Shown here piece by piece: positions 8,483 through 18,205 of a DNA stretch of 30,118 nucleotides. The notes beneath the pieces are model-generated. The model was not told the origin of the DNA and did not search any database. It saw only the letters and a program-made list of their open reading frames with translations. Position 1 is the first letter of the stretch. Each line of letters starts with the position of its first letter. The position numbers and the translations under genes are program-made. The stretch is taken from contig BLXT01003739.1 of the NCBI GenBank assembly GCA_019648995.1, forward strand, positions 1,122,793 to 1,152,910, in the 5' to 3' direction. Source of the stretch: Plakobranchus ocellatus (taxonomy: Eukaryota; Mollusca; Gastropoda; Plakobranchidae).

Positions 8483-11107
8483 ATGGAATCATTTCCTCTG
8501 AGCCAAGGCAAAACAATTGTTTATATATCATTACAGAGACAGAAGCAGGCTCAAATATCAACAACAAAAGGAACATCATACACTACGGGTTCTTTATGTT
8601 TGTCAAACTCATTAGCAGCAGCTAATTCAGTCCTTGAAGATCTAAACATATCAGAAATAATTTGCGAGATGGATGACTATTCTTTTACATTCCTTGATAA
8701 CCCACATCTACATTTGTCTTTTTCAATGGAACCCTTAGACGCATCTTCACCTGACCACTTACCTTTGGAAAAACAGTTTATAATTGTGCTCAACCATTAG
8801 CCTCTGCCAAAACAACTTCTGACTGCCCTCAACCAGCAGCCTCTGCAAAACCAACCGTTGACCGCCTTCAACCATCAGCCCTGCAGAACCAACTATTGAC
8901 TGCCCTCAACCATCAGCCCCTGCAGAATCAACTGTTGACCACCCTCAGCCATCAGCCTCTGCAGAAACAACTTCTGACTGCCCTCAACCATCAGCCTCTG
9001 CAGAATCAACTGTTGACCACCCTCAGCCATCAGCCTCTGCAGAAACAATTTCTGACTGCCCTCAACCATCAGCCCCTGCAGAATCAACTGTTGACCACCC
9101 TCAGCCATCAGCCTCTGCAGAAACAACTTCTGACTGCCCTGAACCATCAGCCCCTGCAGAATCAACTGTTGACCACCCTCAGCCATCAGCCTCTGCAGAA
9201 CCAACCGTTGTCTGCCCTCAACCATCAGCCCTTGTAGAACCAACTTTTGTCTGCCCTCAACCATCAGCCTCTGCAGAGCCAACTTCAGACTCCCCTCAAC
9301 CAGCAGCCTCTAAGAACCAGCTGTTGACCGCCCTTAACCATCAGTCTCTGCAGAACCAACTTTTGACTGCCTTCAACCATCAGCCTCTGAAGAACAAACT
9401 TTTGACTGCCCTAAAACATCAATCCCTGCAGAAAAAACTCCTGTATTCTTTCAATCTTCAAATTGAAGACCTATAGATGCTATGTCAGATATAGACAATG
9501 ATCTATGCTTTCATTCAAAGAAAAGAAAACGAAAAGGACCTTCAGAAGCACATACTTTAATCACGTTTCACAAAATGGAACTGAAAAGCCAGCAAAAGAA
9601 CTTAGCATGAGGTGCAATTGCAATTCTAAAATGACCGCGTGTTCGGACTTATCTGAAAAGGAAAGGCAAGAAATATTCAACTACATCTGGAAACTGACAT
9701 GGGGAGAATTCCGGGTCTCCTAAAAAATTTGAACCTAAGTGGTGATACAGCAAAACTGAGACACCACCAAAGAAAGCCTTTACTTGGAATTACCACCTGA
9801 AGGCAAAAGGGAAAAATGTAAAACTCTTCAAAATCATGTTTCTCGCCACTACCAGTCTCACCCAACACTGTGCCAGATCAGCAATGGATGAGCAGCCATA
9901 AAAACCAATGCAGTGACCAAATAATCCACACTTTCAAAGAGGAGAGAGGGCTAAAGAGTTTGTAAATGAGTTCCTGGATCTTTTACCAAAATTGCCCTCT
10001 TACTAGTGCAGACTGGGAACTTCAAAACTTTACCTAGAACCACAGTTTCGAGCGATGATTTATCTTCATCGTTTCTATGCTACTGCTTGCACAGAAAAGG
10101 GTTATCCTATTCTAGGACTGAGGACCTTTTCTGAGATGTCAACTCTAAAAACATATCACTTTTTAAGCCATAAAAGGACAGATGCGATATATGCATGAGC
10201 TTTCAGACAGGAAATGTTGACAAAGAATTCTGGTCAACCCATATGATGACAAGAGAAGAGCTGAAGAAGAGAAGGCCAAAGACAAGAAAGAAATGGCACT
10301 GTCGTGATCTGCATGGATCTACAAAGTGTACTTTTGACTCCTTCAATCAACACCTCAAGCACATACTTTAAAACAAAATTGGCCGTCTACAATTTCACTC
10401 TGTACAACATGGTCACAAAAGATGCTGTGTGCTATGTGTGCCATGAGGCAGATGGTGGACTCACCTCCAACGAGTTTACAAGCTGCATTATTGATCACTT
10501 GTCATCTCTATCAGGCGCTAACAAAATCGTTTTGTATAGCGATGGTTGCGTTGATCGAAAAAAAAATTCTGCACTGACCAGTGCACTATCTGCATTTTCC
10601 TTACAGCGAGATTGTGAAGTTCAAAAGAAATACCTTGTAAAAGGTCATACTCATATAAAAGGTAGACTCCATGGACAATTTGATCAAAAAAAATCTAAAG
10701 AACATTCCTATTTATTCTCCAATGGACTACTTTACCACCTTCAGAACTTCAATGGTATCTCCCAGATCCTATGAAGTAAAGAGCTTAAATCATTGTTTCT
10801 TTAAAAACTATGGACAAGTCAGCACCTTCAAAACAATCCGTCCAGGGCAACAGAAAGGTGCCCCAACAGTCAATGATCTGAGATGCCTGAAGTATTCACC
10901 CGACGGTGAACTTTCATACAAACTCACGTTTGACAGGACTGGAAACTTTTACCTAGAGCTCAGGGGCAAAAACCAACTTCGGTTCATCCAACTCTGCTTC
11001 ACACATCTCAGCTTAAAATGATTTAAACAAAATTCAGAGACCTTCAGGACTTAAAGTCTGTCATTCTAACAGATTATCATCCATTTTATGACAATTTGCC
11101 TCACTAA
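8483..11107 (+). pseudogene. Dead DUF7869-like (mobile-element-type) protein gene
   Basis: Fragments in several frames follow the order of a large invertebrate protein family that I recall as DUF7869-containing. At 9505-9723 is a Cys-containing NCNSKMTACSDLSEKERQEI block followed by WKLTW. Near 10170-10290 is an F-x-P..K-D-R-C-D-I-C type segment. At 10304-10774 is the best piece: DLQSVLLTPS, KTKLAVYNFTLYNM, CYVCHEADGGLTSNE, IVLYSDGC and VKGHTHIK. At 11036-11107 is DLQDLKSVILTDYHPFYDN, the usual C-terminus, ending at a stop. The Asp in LYSDGC and the G-H-T motif look like parts of an RNase H-like nuclease core; that is inference. Frame changes and stops (for example TAG near 9474, TGA near 9608) show it is broken. 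The 8483-8800 ORF may be its N-terminus. It lies in the large host intron on the same strand. Confidence 0.7.
8786..9444 (+). repeat. 39-bp coding minisatellite in 78-bp dimers, about 17 copies
   Basis: The unit is CATCAGCCTCTGCAGAA followed by MAACTTCTGACTGCCCTCAAC-type sequence, exactly 39 bp, so the frame is kept. In the middle two variants alternate: A has GAAACAACTTCTGACTGCC and B has GAATCAACTGTTGACCACC, so the true repeat there is a 78-bp dimer. Outer copies are more diverged. In the frame that fits the flanking pseudogene the 13-residue unit reads PQPSASAETTSDC, alternating with PQPSASAESTVDH. Because 39 divides by three, several frames and the minus strand stay open, giving spurious Gln/Leu-rich ORFs. 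Confidence 0.92.
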
Positions 11108-11189
11108 TGTTTCAGTTTGCTACAAAAGGAGCTGCTCAAGTAATGTTGCTTTAAAAACAAGTGTAATGGGTACTTACTAGTCGCATTAG

Positions 11190-11296
11190 AGGAGAGAGAA
11201 AGAGAGAGAGAGAGACAGACAGACAGAGATACGCAAGGAGAAAGATAGACAAACAGAGAAAGAGAGGCAGACAGACAGACAATCAGAGAGAGAAAA
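11190..11296 (+). repeat. GA / GACA purine-rich microsatellite
   Basis: GAGA-type dinucleotides mixed with GACAGACAGACA tetranucleotides and short AAGATAGACA interruptions. Confidence 0.85.
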
Positions 11297-11299
11297 AGA

Positions 11300-13382
11300 T
11301 TTTAAATCCTATACATATTTAATTTGGCAATATTGTTTTAATGCTCTCGCGGCGGCCCTATGGGATTTCATTCGAATTTGAACGATAGATCTAAGGGCTT
11401 AAAATAGACGTCTCATCGTGCTCTATTTTTGGTTCAATTGAAATACCTTGCTATTTTTGTAAAGAGGAAACCCCAACAGATACTTTTATTCGAAAATAAT
11501 GCGGAATTTCTAGCTTTACTTTTCTAAATTTAGAAAAATAACAGAAGCTTTTAGACCGGGACGGAATTCCCTTCTTCCTCCATTTTGACGTTACTAGATC
11601 TATCAGTTGCTGTATCGCGCTCCGAATTCTCATCAATTCTAGCCTAAAGAAAGAGTTTAATTTTTTAGATTTTGATTCTGATGAAAATTTCAACTTTCTC
11701 CTGATGAATATGAAATTCGTTGTGAACCTGAGGACAGCTCAGATGAGGGAAACGAGGATTTGTCTCCTGTTAGAAATGATGGATGAGTAGACTAAGTAAA
11801 GATGTAAGATTCCTAGATCTACGGTGATGCAAAAATGTGAAAAAGTGAATGTAAAAGTGTATCTAGATCTAATTCTGCTTTTTTGGCTGAATCATAAAAT
11901 CAGATGTCAGAGAAAAGCCTTTACATTTGTATTTATGTTCTGGGTGTAGATCTAACCCCCCCCCCTCCAATTCCATTATTTTTTGCAGCAACTTCATCAT
12001 TTTTGCATATGACATGTAGGAATAGTCATAGTTTTAATAAATATTCTTTATTTGAACATATCTTGGTATACTTTTTTTTTCCTTCTTTGTGACTGTCCAA
12101 TTTACTTTTTGCGTAGTTATTTTTTCTATTTTAGTAACAATTCAACAAAGTCAGGTTGGAAAAATATAAGCAATTTTATAAAGCAAGTAGTCTATATGTG
12201 ATCTCTATTCATTTTCAAACACTATGATATATGATAAGGTATATTTGATGAAAGCTCAACCCTATAAGGACCCTTAAAAAATAAATTTTATGAAAATGTA
12301 ATGATTAAGACCTTTGTTTTGATATCAACTATGTTGCACTATAATTGTGATGCTTTCGTCCAATGTGTGTCTTAGTTCTAACTATTGGGTGTTAAAGTAT
12401 CTATTTGCTTAAGGATTAGCTGTGAGCCTTTAGGAACATCATGCCTTCGGCAATAATTGGTCTAACACCTCGCCCTGAACCAACAATTAAGCAACAATGT
12501 TGACACAACCCAGGCCATGAAATTGCTCAAACGTCAAAGTACGATTTCGTCTCCGCAGGGCAATCAACCAGTTACCTGGATAACAGGTGATGATACCCTT
12601 CAACCCTCGCTGTCTTGGTTGAACGATTTCATCACCCTGGATTTTTTGTGTTGATTTCGGTTAAGCCACTCTAGGACTAATTTATACATTAGAGTGATAC
12701 AAAACATACACCGTCTTACAAGGCTATACAGTTTTAAAGATAATCAACTAATTTACTTGATATATTTCAACGCGCTAGGTTAAGCATCAGTTTTTTTCAA
12801 TCTCCTGAAAACTTTTTTCCATGTGGCATACATGAACTCATTACCCAGTTAACGAAACGTATGTTTCATTTAAAAAAATAATAAAATTGAAAAGTGTGTT
12901 TTTTTGTTCATTGGGCTAATTTTTTGTCATCCATCAAAAGGACCAATTCCAGGCTATAGCAGATTTGATTTTCAAACGGCAAATACTCCAAAAGGGACTG
13001 GTTGTACAATTTCTCCAACTTCAGGCAAAGCACAATTTACAAAGTGAGAATTTAATTAGACCTTTGTAATTTGTGCTGGTGTTAATCCAACCAATACCAT
13101 TGTTTGCAAATTGCCTTTTTCATCCATTCAGGTAAAACAATTACTAAATAAACCTTTGCTCTACCTCACAGCAGTTAACCAACAATCGTTTAATTTCCTT
13201 GCCTCAGCTGTCATTTGATACCTTAGTCAAGGTTCACCCAACTGACCAGGCTTTGCCCGCTAAGTTCGTTGTACAGCAGATCAAGTGGAAATTTTTATTA
13301 ATTTGTGTCATATCTGATTAAACACAGGGACAGTAATTTAGAAAGTTACAGTCACAAAACTTATATCGTATGAAAGCTTTAC
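11300..13382 (+). other. Intron sequence, little recognised
   Basis: About 2 kb inside the large intron. One plus-strand stretch near 11665-11787 translates to an acidic segment (FDSDENFNFSPDEYEIRCEP) ending at a stop. It could be the acidic N-terminus of a decayed transposase, but nothing else supports that. The rest is AT-rich and featureless by eye. Confidence 0.35.
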
Positions 13383-13386
13383 TTAA

Positions 13387-14782
13387 GGCAGATTCCACAA
13401 ACATGATTTGAGATTGTCCCCAAAACATCAATTTTTCAACATACATAGTCATACACATATTATACATAAAAAGATAATTTAATCCTGAATTCAAATTTAA
13501 CACTCTCCCGATCTAGAGATCATTTCTTGTAAAGTTACAGCAAAAAGAATAAAGCAATACCATGACTAAAATTGAAGTTTCAGCCACTGAAAGTTTCACC
13601 AGAAAAAGATCCTTCCAAAATTCACTGCACTATTTTCTTTTAAATAAATATGATGCATAAGAGTTCATAGTACTATAGAGAATAATAATGTGGCCAATAA
13701 AGCAATTTAAAAAGAATGAAGGGTTGAAAGAATACACATCTGATAAGGGTGTGTCACCAATTCTTCTTGACCGCAATTCCTGTGTGTTGGTTTGGTTGTT
13801 CTGACAACCGCAATAATCATAAAGCCTACTGAAAGACAACAAAAATTCAGCCAAAACATGAAAATCCTGTGATTTTGAATGTACAGTGTGTCAATACAAA
13901 GTCTAATGCGCTATGTGCAGGTAGGAAGACATCCAAATGCTAATGCGGCTAGATTTTTTTATCTCTAAAATTATAGATCTAATGAACTGTCCCAGTCATA
14001 GACAGCGGACTCTTAAAGCAACACACAGCAAACAATCGAACGCTAAACCTATTTTTCAAAATTAAAGAGGTGCAAATACATGTTTATCGAATGATGTTGA
14101 CGGATTTTGTCTCGCTCACGCATAAAAAAGGTCCAAACTTTGGCTCCGCGAAGCAGAATTGAAACTGAAAGTGAAATTCCAGTCTTAGAATAAGGCAACA
14201 CATAGCACATGCCCGTCGATCTTCTGTGCCTAGCAGTCAATAAACTGAATTAAAATCGCTACCTTTGGTTTACTATTGATCCTTACATTCCTTTTTGTGA
14301 TACCAAACTGTTTAAAGCAAGGAGAATCCGATATTTTATATTTATGTGATCTCTGTCTATCGAACATCACGGCAACACACATGTAGTTGGCAGTGTGGTT
14401 TTTGCAGCCCGTTAATGAGAGTTTAAAGGGCATTAAAAAACTGCTGTTGATATTCAAAACAAAGAAAAACTTTCAAAGAATGTTTTTAGGGTAGTCAGAT
14501 TGATCAGAATTGGTGTTTAATGAGCTCTTCTGTCCTTCAAATAATACCATCGCAAAATCGGGAACTAATGTGTGTCGCTTTTTGGCGCAATCAGGAAACA
14601 AAAAAATTCAAATAAAATTTATTAATTCACAAAAAGGCACAATCTTGCTTTTGCTGTTTCTTTACATCATTAACAACGCATTTATTATACACATAATAAC
14701 CAGTGTAAATCATGTTTCATTTATGATATATTAGGTGTCCAAATCAAAGCATGCTATTTGGGACAAGTTTGTGGAATCCGCC
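13387..14782. mobile_element. TTAA-flanked DNA transposon remnant, 1.4 kb
   Basis: The left end, GGCAGATTCCACAAAC at 13387-13402, matches the reverse complement of the right end (GTTTGTGGAATCCGCC, 14767-14782) at 15 of 16 bases. Both ends are directly bordered by TTAA (13383-13386 and 14783-14786). TTAA duplications are made by piggyBac and Kolobok elements; ends starting GG fit Kolobok better than the usual CCC of piggyBac. Interior ORFs are short. On the minus strand, 14240-14049 contains a possible W-x-F segment (KVWTFFMRERDKIR) faintly like a THAP domain, which Kolobok proteins can carry, but no Cys-His set is intact. Element status is well supported; family is a guess. Confidence 0.65.
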
Positions 14783-14786
14783 TTAA

Positions 14787-15043
14787 GCCCAATAAGGCAC
14801 ATGCAATTGAAAGAATGAAAGGAGTATAGTTACATGTGAATTTAATTAATACATACGTCATAAGTACACTTTTATAAAAGTGAATTGTAAATTATTTTTT
14901 AATTGATTAAAATAAATTATCAGATTTTTATCAGAAACTTTCTGCTATACTTCCATAGAGTATACATTTGTTATTTAATGGCTGGTAGATCTGAGCTGGA
15001 ATGTTGGCTAGGAGTGCAGTTATAGAGCAATGTTTCCTCTACC
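14787..15043 (+). other. Intron sequence, nothing recognised
   Basis: AT-rich spacer between the TTAA element and the tandem repeat. Confidence 0.4.
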
Positions 15044-15360
15044 AAAGGCTGTATAATAACGAAAAAGCCCTTGAGATTTGGAAAAAAGATAAATCTATCA
15101 AGTTACTTCCATCATATATATATATGTGAGTGAGTCTGAGAAAATCAGTCAAAAGGCTGTATAATAACAAAAAAGCCCATGAGATTTGGAAAAAAGATAA
15201 ATCTATCAAGTTACTTCCATTATTTATATGTGAGTGAGTCTGAGAAAATCAGTCAAAAGGCTGTATAATGACAAAAAAGCCCATGAGATTTGGAAAAAAG
15301 ATGAATCTATCAAGTTACTTCCATCATATATATATGTGAGTGAGTCTGAGAAAATCAGTC
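15044..15360 (+). repeat. Three tandem copies of a unit of about 105 bp
   Basis: Each unit begins AAAGGCTGTATAATRAC, continues with AAAAAGCCC, GAGATTTGGAAAAAAGAT and ATCTATCAAGTTACTTCCAT, and ends TGTGAGTGAGTCTGAGAAAA then TCAGTC. Starts are at 15044, 15152 and 15256 (spacings 108 and 104). The length difference comes from the internal TATATA run and nearby small indels. The copies differ at only a few sites, so the triplication is recent. No coding frame is kept. Confidence 0.92.
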
Positions 15361-16125
15361 GCATGGTGAAGGTATATCAAGATTGAGTTTGATGTGTTTT
15401 CACAGCGTAGCATTTTCTGAATACCTTAAAACTTGTTTGACCTCAATATGTTGATTTTCTGATTTTTGATTAATTTTGATATGTCCAAAATTTAAGAAAA
15501 TTGATTTTGAGAAAGTAGCATTTAAATTCTCTCAAAATTTGACAAATTCCATTTATTATGTACTTTTAAAAAATCGTAATAAAATATTTTGAAGCACTTT
15601 TACAATTTAAGAGCTGAGTATAATGTAGAAAAATGGACAAAAAAAAACAACACAAAAGCAGCAGTATATTTTTTGGGGGTAGTCATTTTTTCATGTTTTG
15701 GGACTCATAACTCAGTTTGGCTTCCCTTCACCAAGTGACTGATTTTGTCAGACTGTTACACATATATTAGGGATAATAAATCTTCCTTCCTTCCAGACTT
15801 AATGATGTGAAATTAGTGGTTAGCTCAGATTTGCACATTCTATTGTGGTAAATAGATGCCTGAACAACACCTCCATGGCACTTCTTTGGTATTTATAGAA
15901 TGTTAGTCAGCTTTTTACTACACACTTGTCTCAGTCTAGAACTTAAATTAGTTTTATTTTAAAGATAGCAGAATGATATGGGCCAGTTTTGTCCAAGTCA
16001 ATGATCTGTGCAGTCACTTGGTGTTTCCACGCTTCCCTGCACTTGGGAGTAAATAATGTAAAGTTAGACAAACTTGGGTCAGGTGTGACCTCATCACTAC
16101 TTTTAGTTTGTCCTTTGGTCATTTC
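15361..16125 (+). other. Intron sequence, nothing recognised
   Basis: AT-rich; no repeat or coding signal could be defended. Confidence 0.4.
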
Positions 16126-16138
16126 ATTCCTTGAGCTT

Positions 16139-16672
16139 CCGTCTGGCAAAAAAATTGGGATGCTGAGGGGGCAAACAAGCTCCACAAAGTGCTCCCCAAC
16201 TTGGGCAAAGACCTCCACAGGAGAGATGAAGAAGCCGGTAGAAAACGGGAGACGACAATGTGTAGGCTTTGGGTAGGCTACACGTGACTCACCCAGAGCT
16301 ACTTTTTAAAAATGAGGAACAACCTTTTTGTTATGCCTGCGACAGCCTTTACACTGTCCGGCATATTTTAATTGAATGCCCAGACTTTCGAGACACCAGG
16401 AGGAAATACTTCAGTGTAACTGACCTGTACAGACTTTTTCGCATAGCGGGTTACTTAAAGGACCTTGGTGTAAATGGAAATATCTGAGGTTTTGTACAGA
16501 TTCCTTTTAAGTTTTTCTTCACATACTCTGTTGGATTTTTAATGGTTTTCTATCTTTGTTTTAATTTGCTTGAGCATCTGACGGAAGCCTACGAGAGAGA
16601 CTGAGTGAACAGAAACCCTGAGATCACCGCTTAATGGTAGACGGGGTATACCAATAATCAATCAATCAATCA
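16139..16672 (+). mobile_element. 5'-truncated LINE (Jockey/CR1/RTE-type), ORF2 end plus tail
   Basis: The insert is bounded by the 13-bp direct repeat ATTCCTTGAGCTT at 16126-16138 and 16673-16685 and ends in an (AATC)n tail, so both ends are defined. It starts inside the end of ORF2. In one frame are WQKNWD, NKLHKVLP and then RKRETTMCRLWVGYT, which matches the usual WQ-x-x-WD, NKLH and R-x-E-x-x-x-x-R-L-R-I-G-H-T motifs after the RNase H region. After a one-base frameshift near 16275-16285 the frame continues THPELL, CYACDSLYTVRHILIECPDF and stops at 16487. The C-x2-C-x8-H-x4-C knuckle is the conserved LINE C-terminus. The 185-bp 3' UTR holds the tail shared with the fragment at 4166. Not functional. 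Confidence 0.9.
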
Positions 16673-16685
16673 ATTCCTTGAGCTT

Positions 16686-17245
16686 GGTGCTCCAGTTTTT
16701 TAATGGTAGTGTGCACGAACTCAACACCCTGCTCCTTATGCATCCCCATGACAAAGCCCAACCTGTCAATCCACTGGGTGCACTGCTTCAGAAAATGGAG
16801 TTTTGAAAATATTTTGTGGCTGGCATTGTTTCTGTATAACTTCAAGTACTCGTGGATGTTTTGTTGAATTGTGTTTATCTAATGTTTTTCTATGGCCTAC
16901 TGTGTGAAATGGCTTTGTATATTGTGTGGTAGAGAGTGTTTGCATGCTGAAATGTTTCTTTAACTGGACTGCAGAATTGATGATTTTTTGCTGTTTTGTG
17001 CTTTCTTGTGTTTTTGATGGGATGCTTGAACAAGTAGCTTCAATGATAGAGGGCTTTATGTATTTCGGACTATTGTTTCCAGTAAAAGACCTACCATGAT
17101 AAGCTTGTATCTATAGTTATTTGATGTGTTTTGAGAACTGTGTCTAAATTGCTGCACACTGGCCCACACCTGGTTACATACTTTTAGCTGCACTCTTTGC
17201 ATTATTGATTTTCTTTTCCAACATTTTTATCCTCATCTCTAACAG
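16686..17245 (+). other. Intron sequence, nothing recognised
   Basis: T-rich on the plus strand. May include the distal end of the minus-strand element that starts to the right, but no motif was found. Confidence 0.35.
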
Positions 17246-18203
17246 TTATGCTCTTTTGTACTTTTGCCACACACTAAGAGACTCATCAACAAAAACAACT
17301 TTTGTCTCTTCTAATCGACGNNNNNNNNNNNNNNNNNNNNNNNNNNNNNNNNNNNNNNNNNNNNNNNNNNNNNNNNNNNNNNNNNNNNNNNNNNNNNNNN
17401 NNNNNNNNNNNNNNNNNNNNNNNNNNNNNNNNNNNNNNNNNNNNNNNNNNNNNNNNNNNNNNNNNNNNCCGTCGTAATCCTTCTTCTCTTCTAACTTGTC
17501 TATCTTTCTCAAAGTTTGAATGTAGGCTCCATAGTTTGGAGGCAATATCTCTGTAGCTGTCATATTCTGAGCCATATCTGCAGATATCTTTTGATCAATT
17601 CTATCACACTGAAATTCAAGTAGTTGATGGTGTTTTGTGAGAACATCTAAAAGTATATGTAGATATGGAATCGCTGTGGGAATGATTGAAAGTGGTAACA
17701 TGGGAGACCTGATCATATTATTATAATTCTTTGCTTTAGACAAATTATTTTTTCCTACTGTTGAAAAAAGTGAAGTCATCTTTCATTTTTTTTTTTAATC
17801 TGTCCTGGGCTTAGGAGGGTTTTTGGGATCTCTGAGACAGTTTATCTCTTCCTTTGTATGGAGGCACCAAAGGCAGGGATCAGTGTCCGATGATCCAAAT
17901 ATACCATGAACTTCTGCTAAAAAAATATAGTCTCCACATAGGAATATACGGATCTTTCTACCATTCCATGAGGCCACTTTTAAGGTTCTAATGTGTTCTT
18001 TAAATCTATTTGCTAGTGTCTGTAAGTCATTAACGTGGTCTGGAACCTGGGCCATTGCAATAACTGATGTATGGAATTTAAAATTTGTTTTGTCTATGTT
18101 GAGTGCTTGTAGCATTACTTTACATGATCCTGTCTGAGACCCCCCCCTCCCCTATCTTAACCCATATTTCATCTTCAGGTATGCTCCCTCTATGCCATCA
18201 TAA
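17246..18203 (-). pseudogene. C-terminal half of unnamed mobile-element protein (minus copy)
   Basis: Reading leftward, the minus strand gives GSIPEDEIW near 18187-18152, a frame break at a G run (plus strand C run, about 18140-18147), then NIDKTNFKFHTSVIAMAQVP, LCGDYIFLAEVHGIFG and TDPCLWCL (18115-17795). A second frame has YLHILLDVLTKHHQLLE (17779-17469). All these blocks recur in the same order in the plus copy at 21300-22250, so the two are relatives. The TDPCLWC block may bind metal. I do not know a name for this family; similar multi-copy proteins of unknown function occur in marine invertebrates. An assembly gap (17321-17468) removes part of it. Its N-terminal half lies beyond the mariner at 18206. 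Confidence 0.65.
17321..17468. other. Assembly gap (148 N)
   Basis: A run of N inside the minus copy of the unnamed element. Proteins translated across it are unreliable. Confidence 0.99.
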
Positions 18204-18205
18204 TA

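Noticed and set aside
8893-9282. Long ORFs on both strands (Gln/Leu-rich and Met/Gln/Gly-rich proteins)
   Set aside because: They are by-products of a 39-bp repeat whose length is a multiple of three; the frame fitting the flanking pseudogene is a different one.
15943-16276. ORFs on both strands (15943-16218 minus, 15989-16276 plus) as a gene
   Set aside because: They cross the left boundary of the LINE insertion at 16139; the true coding frame of the LINE explains the right part.
17205-17556. Plus-strand ORFs crossing the N run
   Set aside because: Made of X residues; no support, and the minus strand has the real homology.
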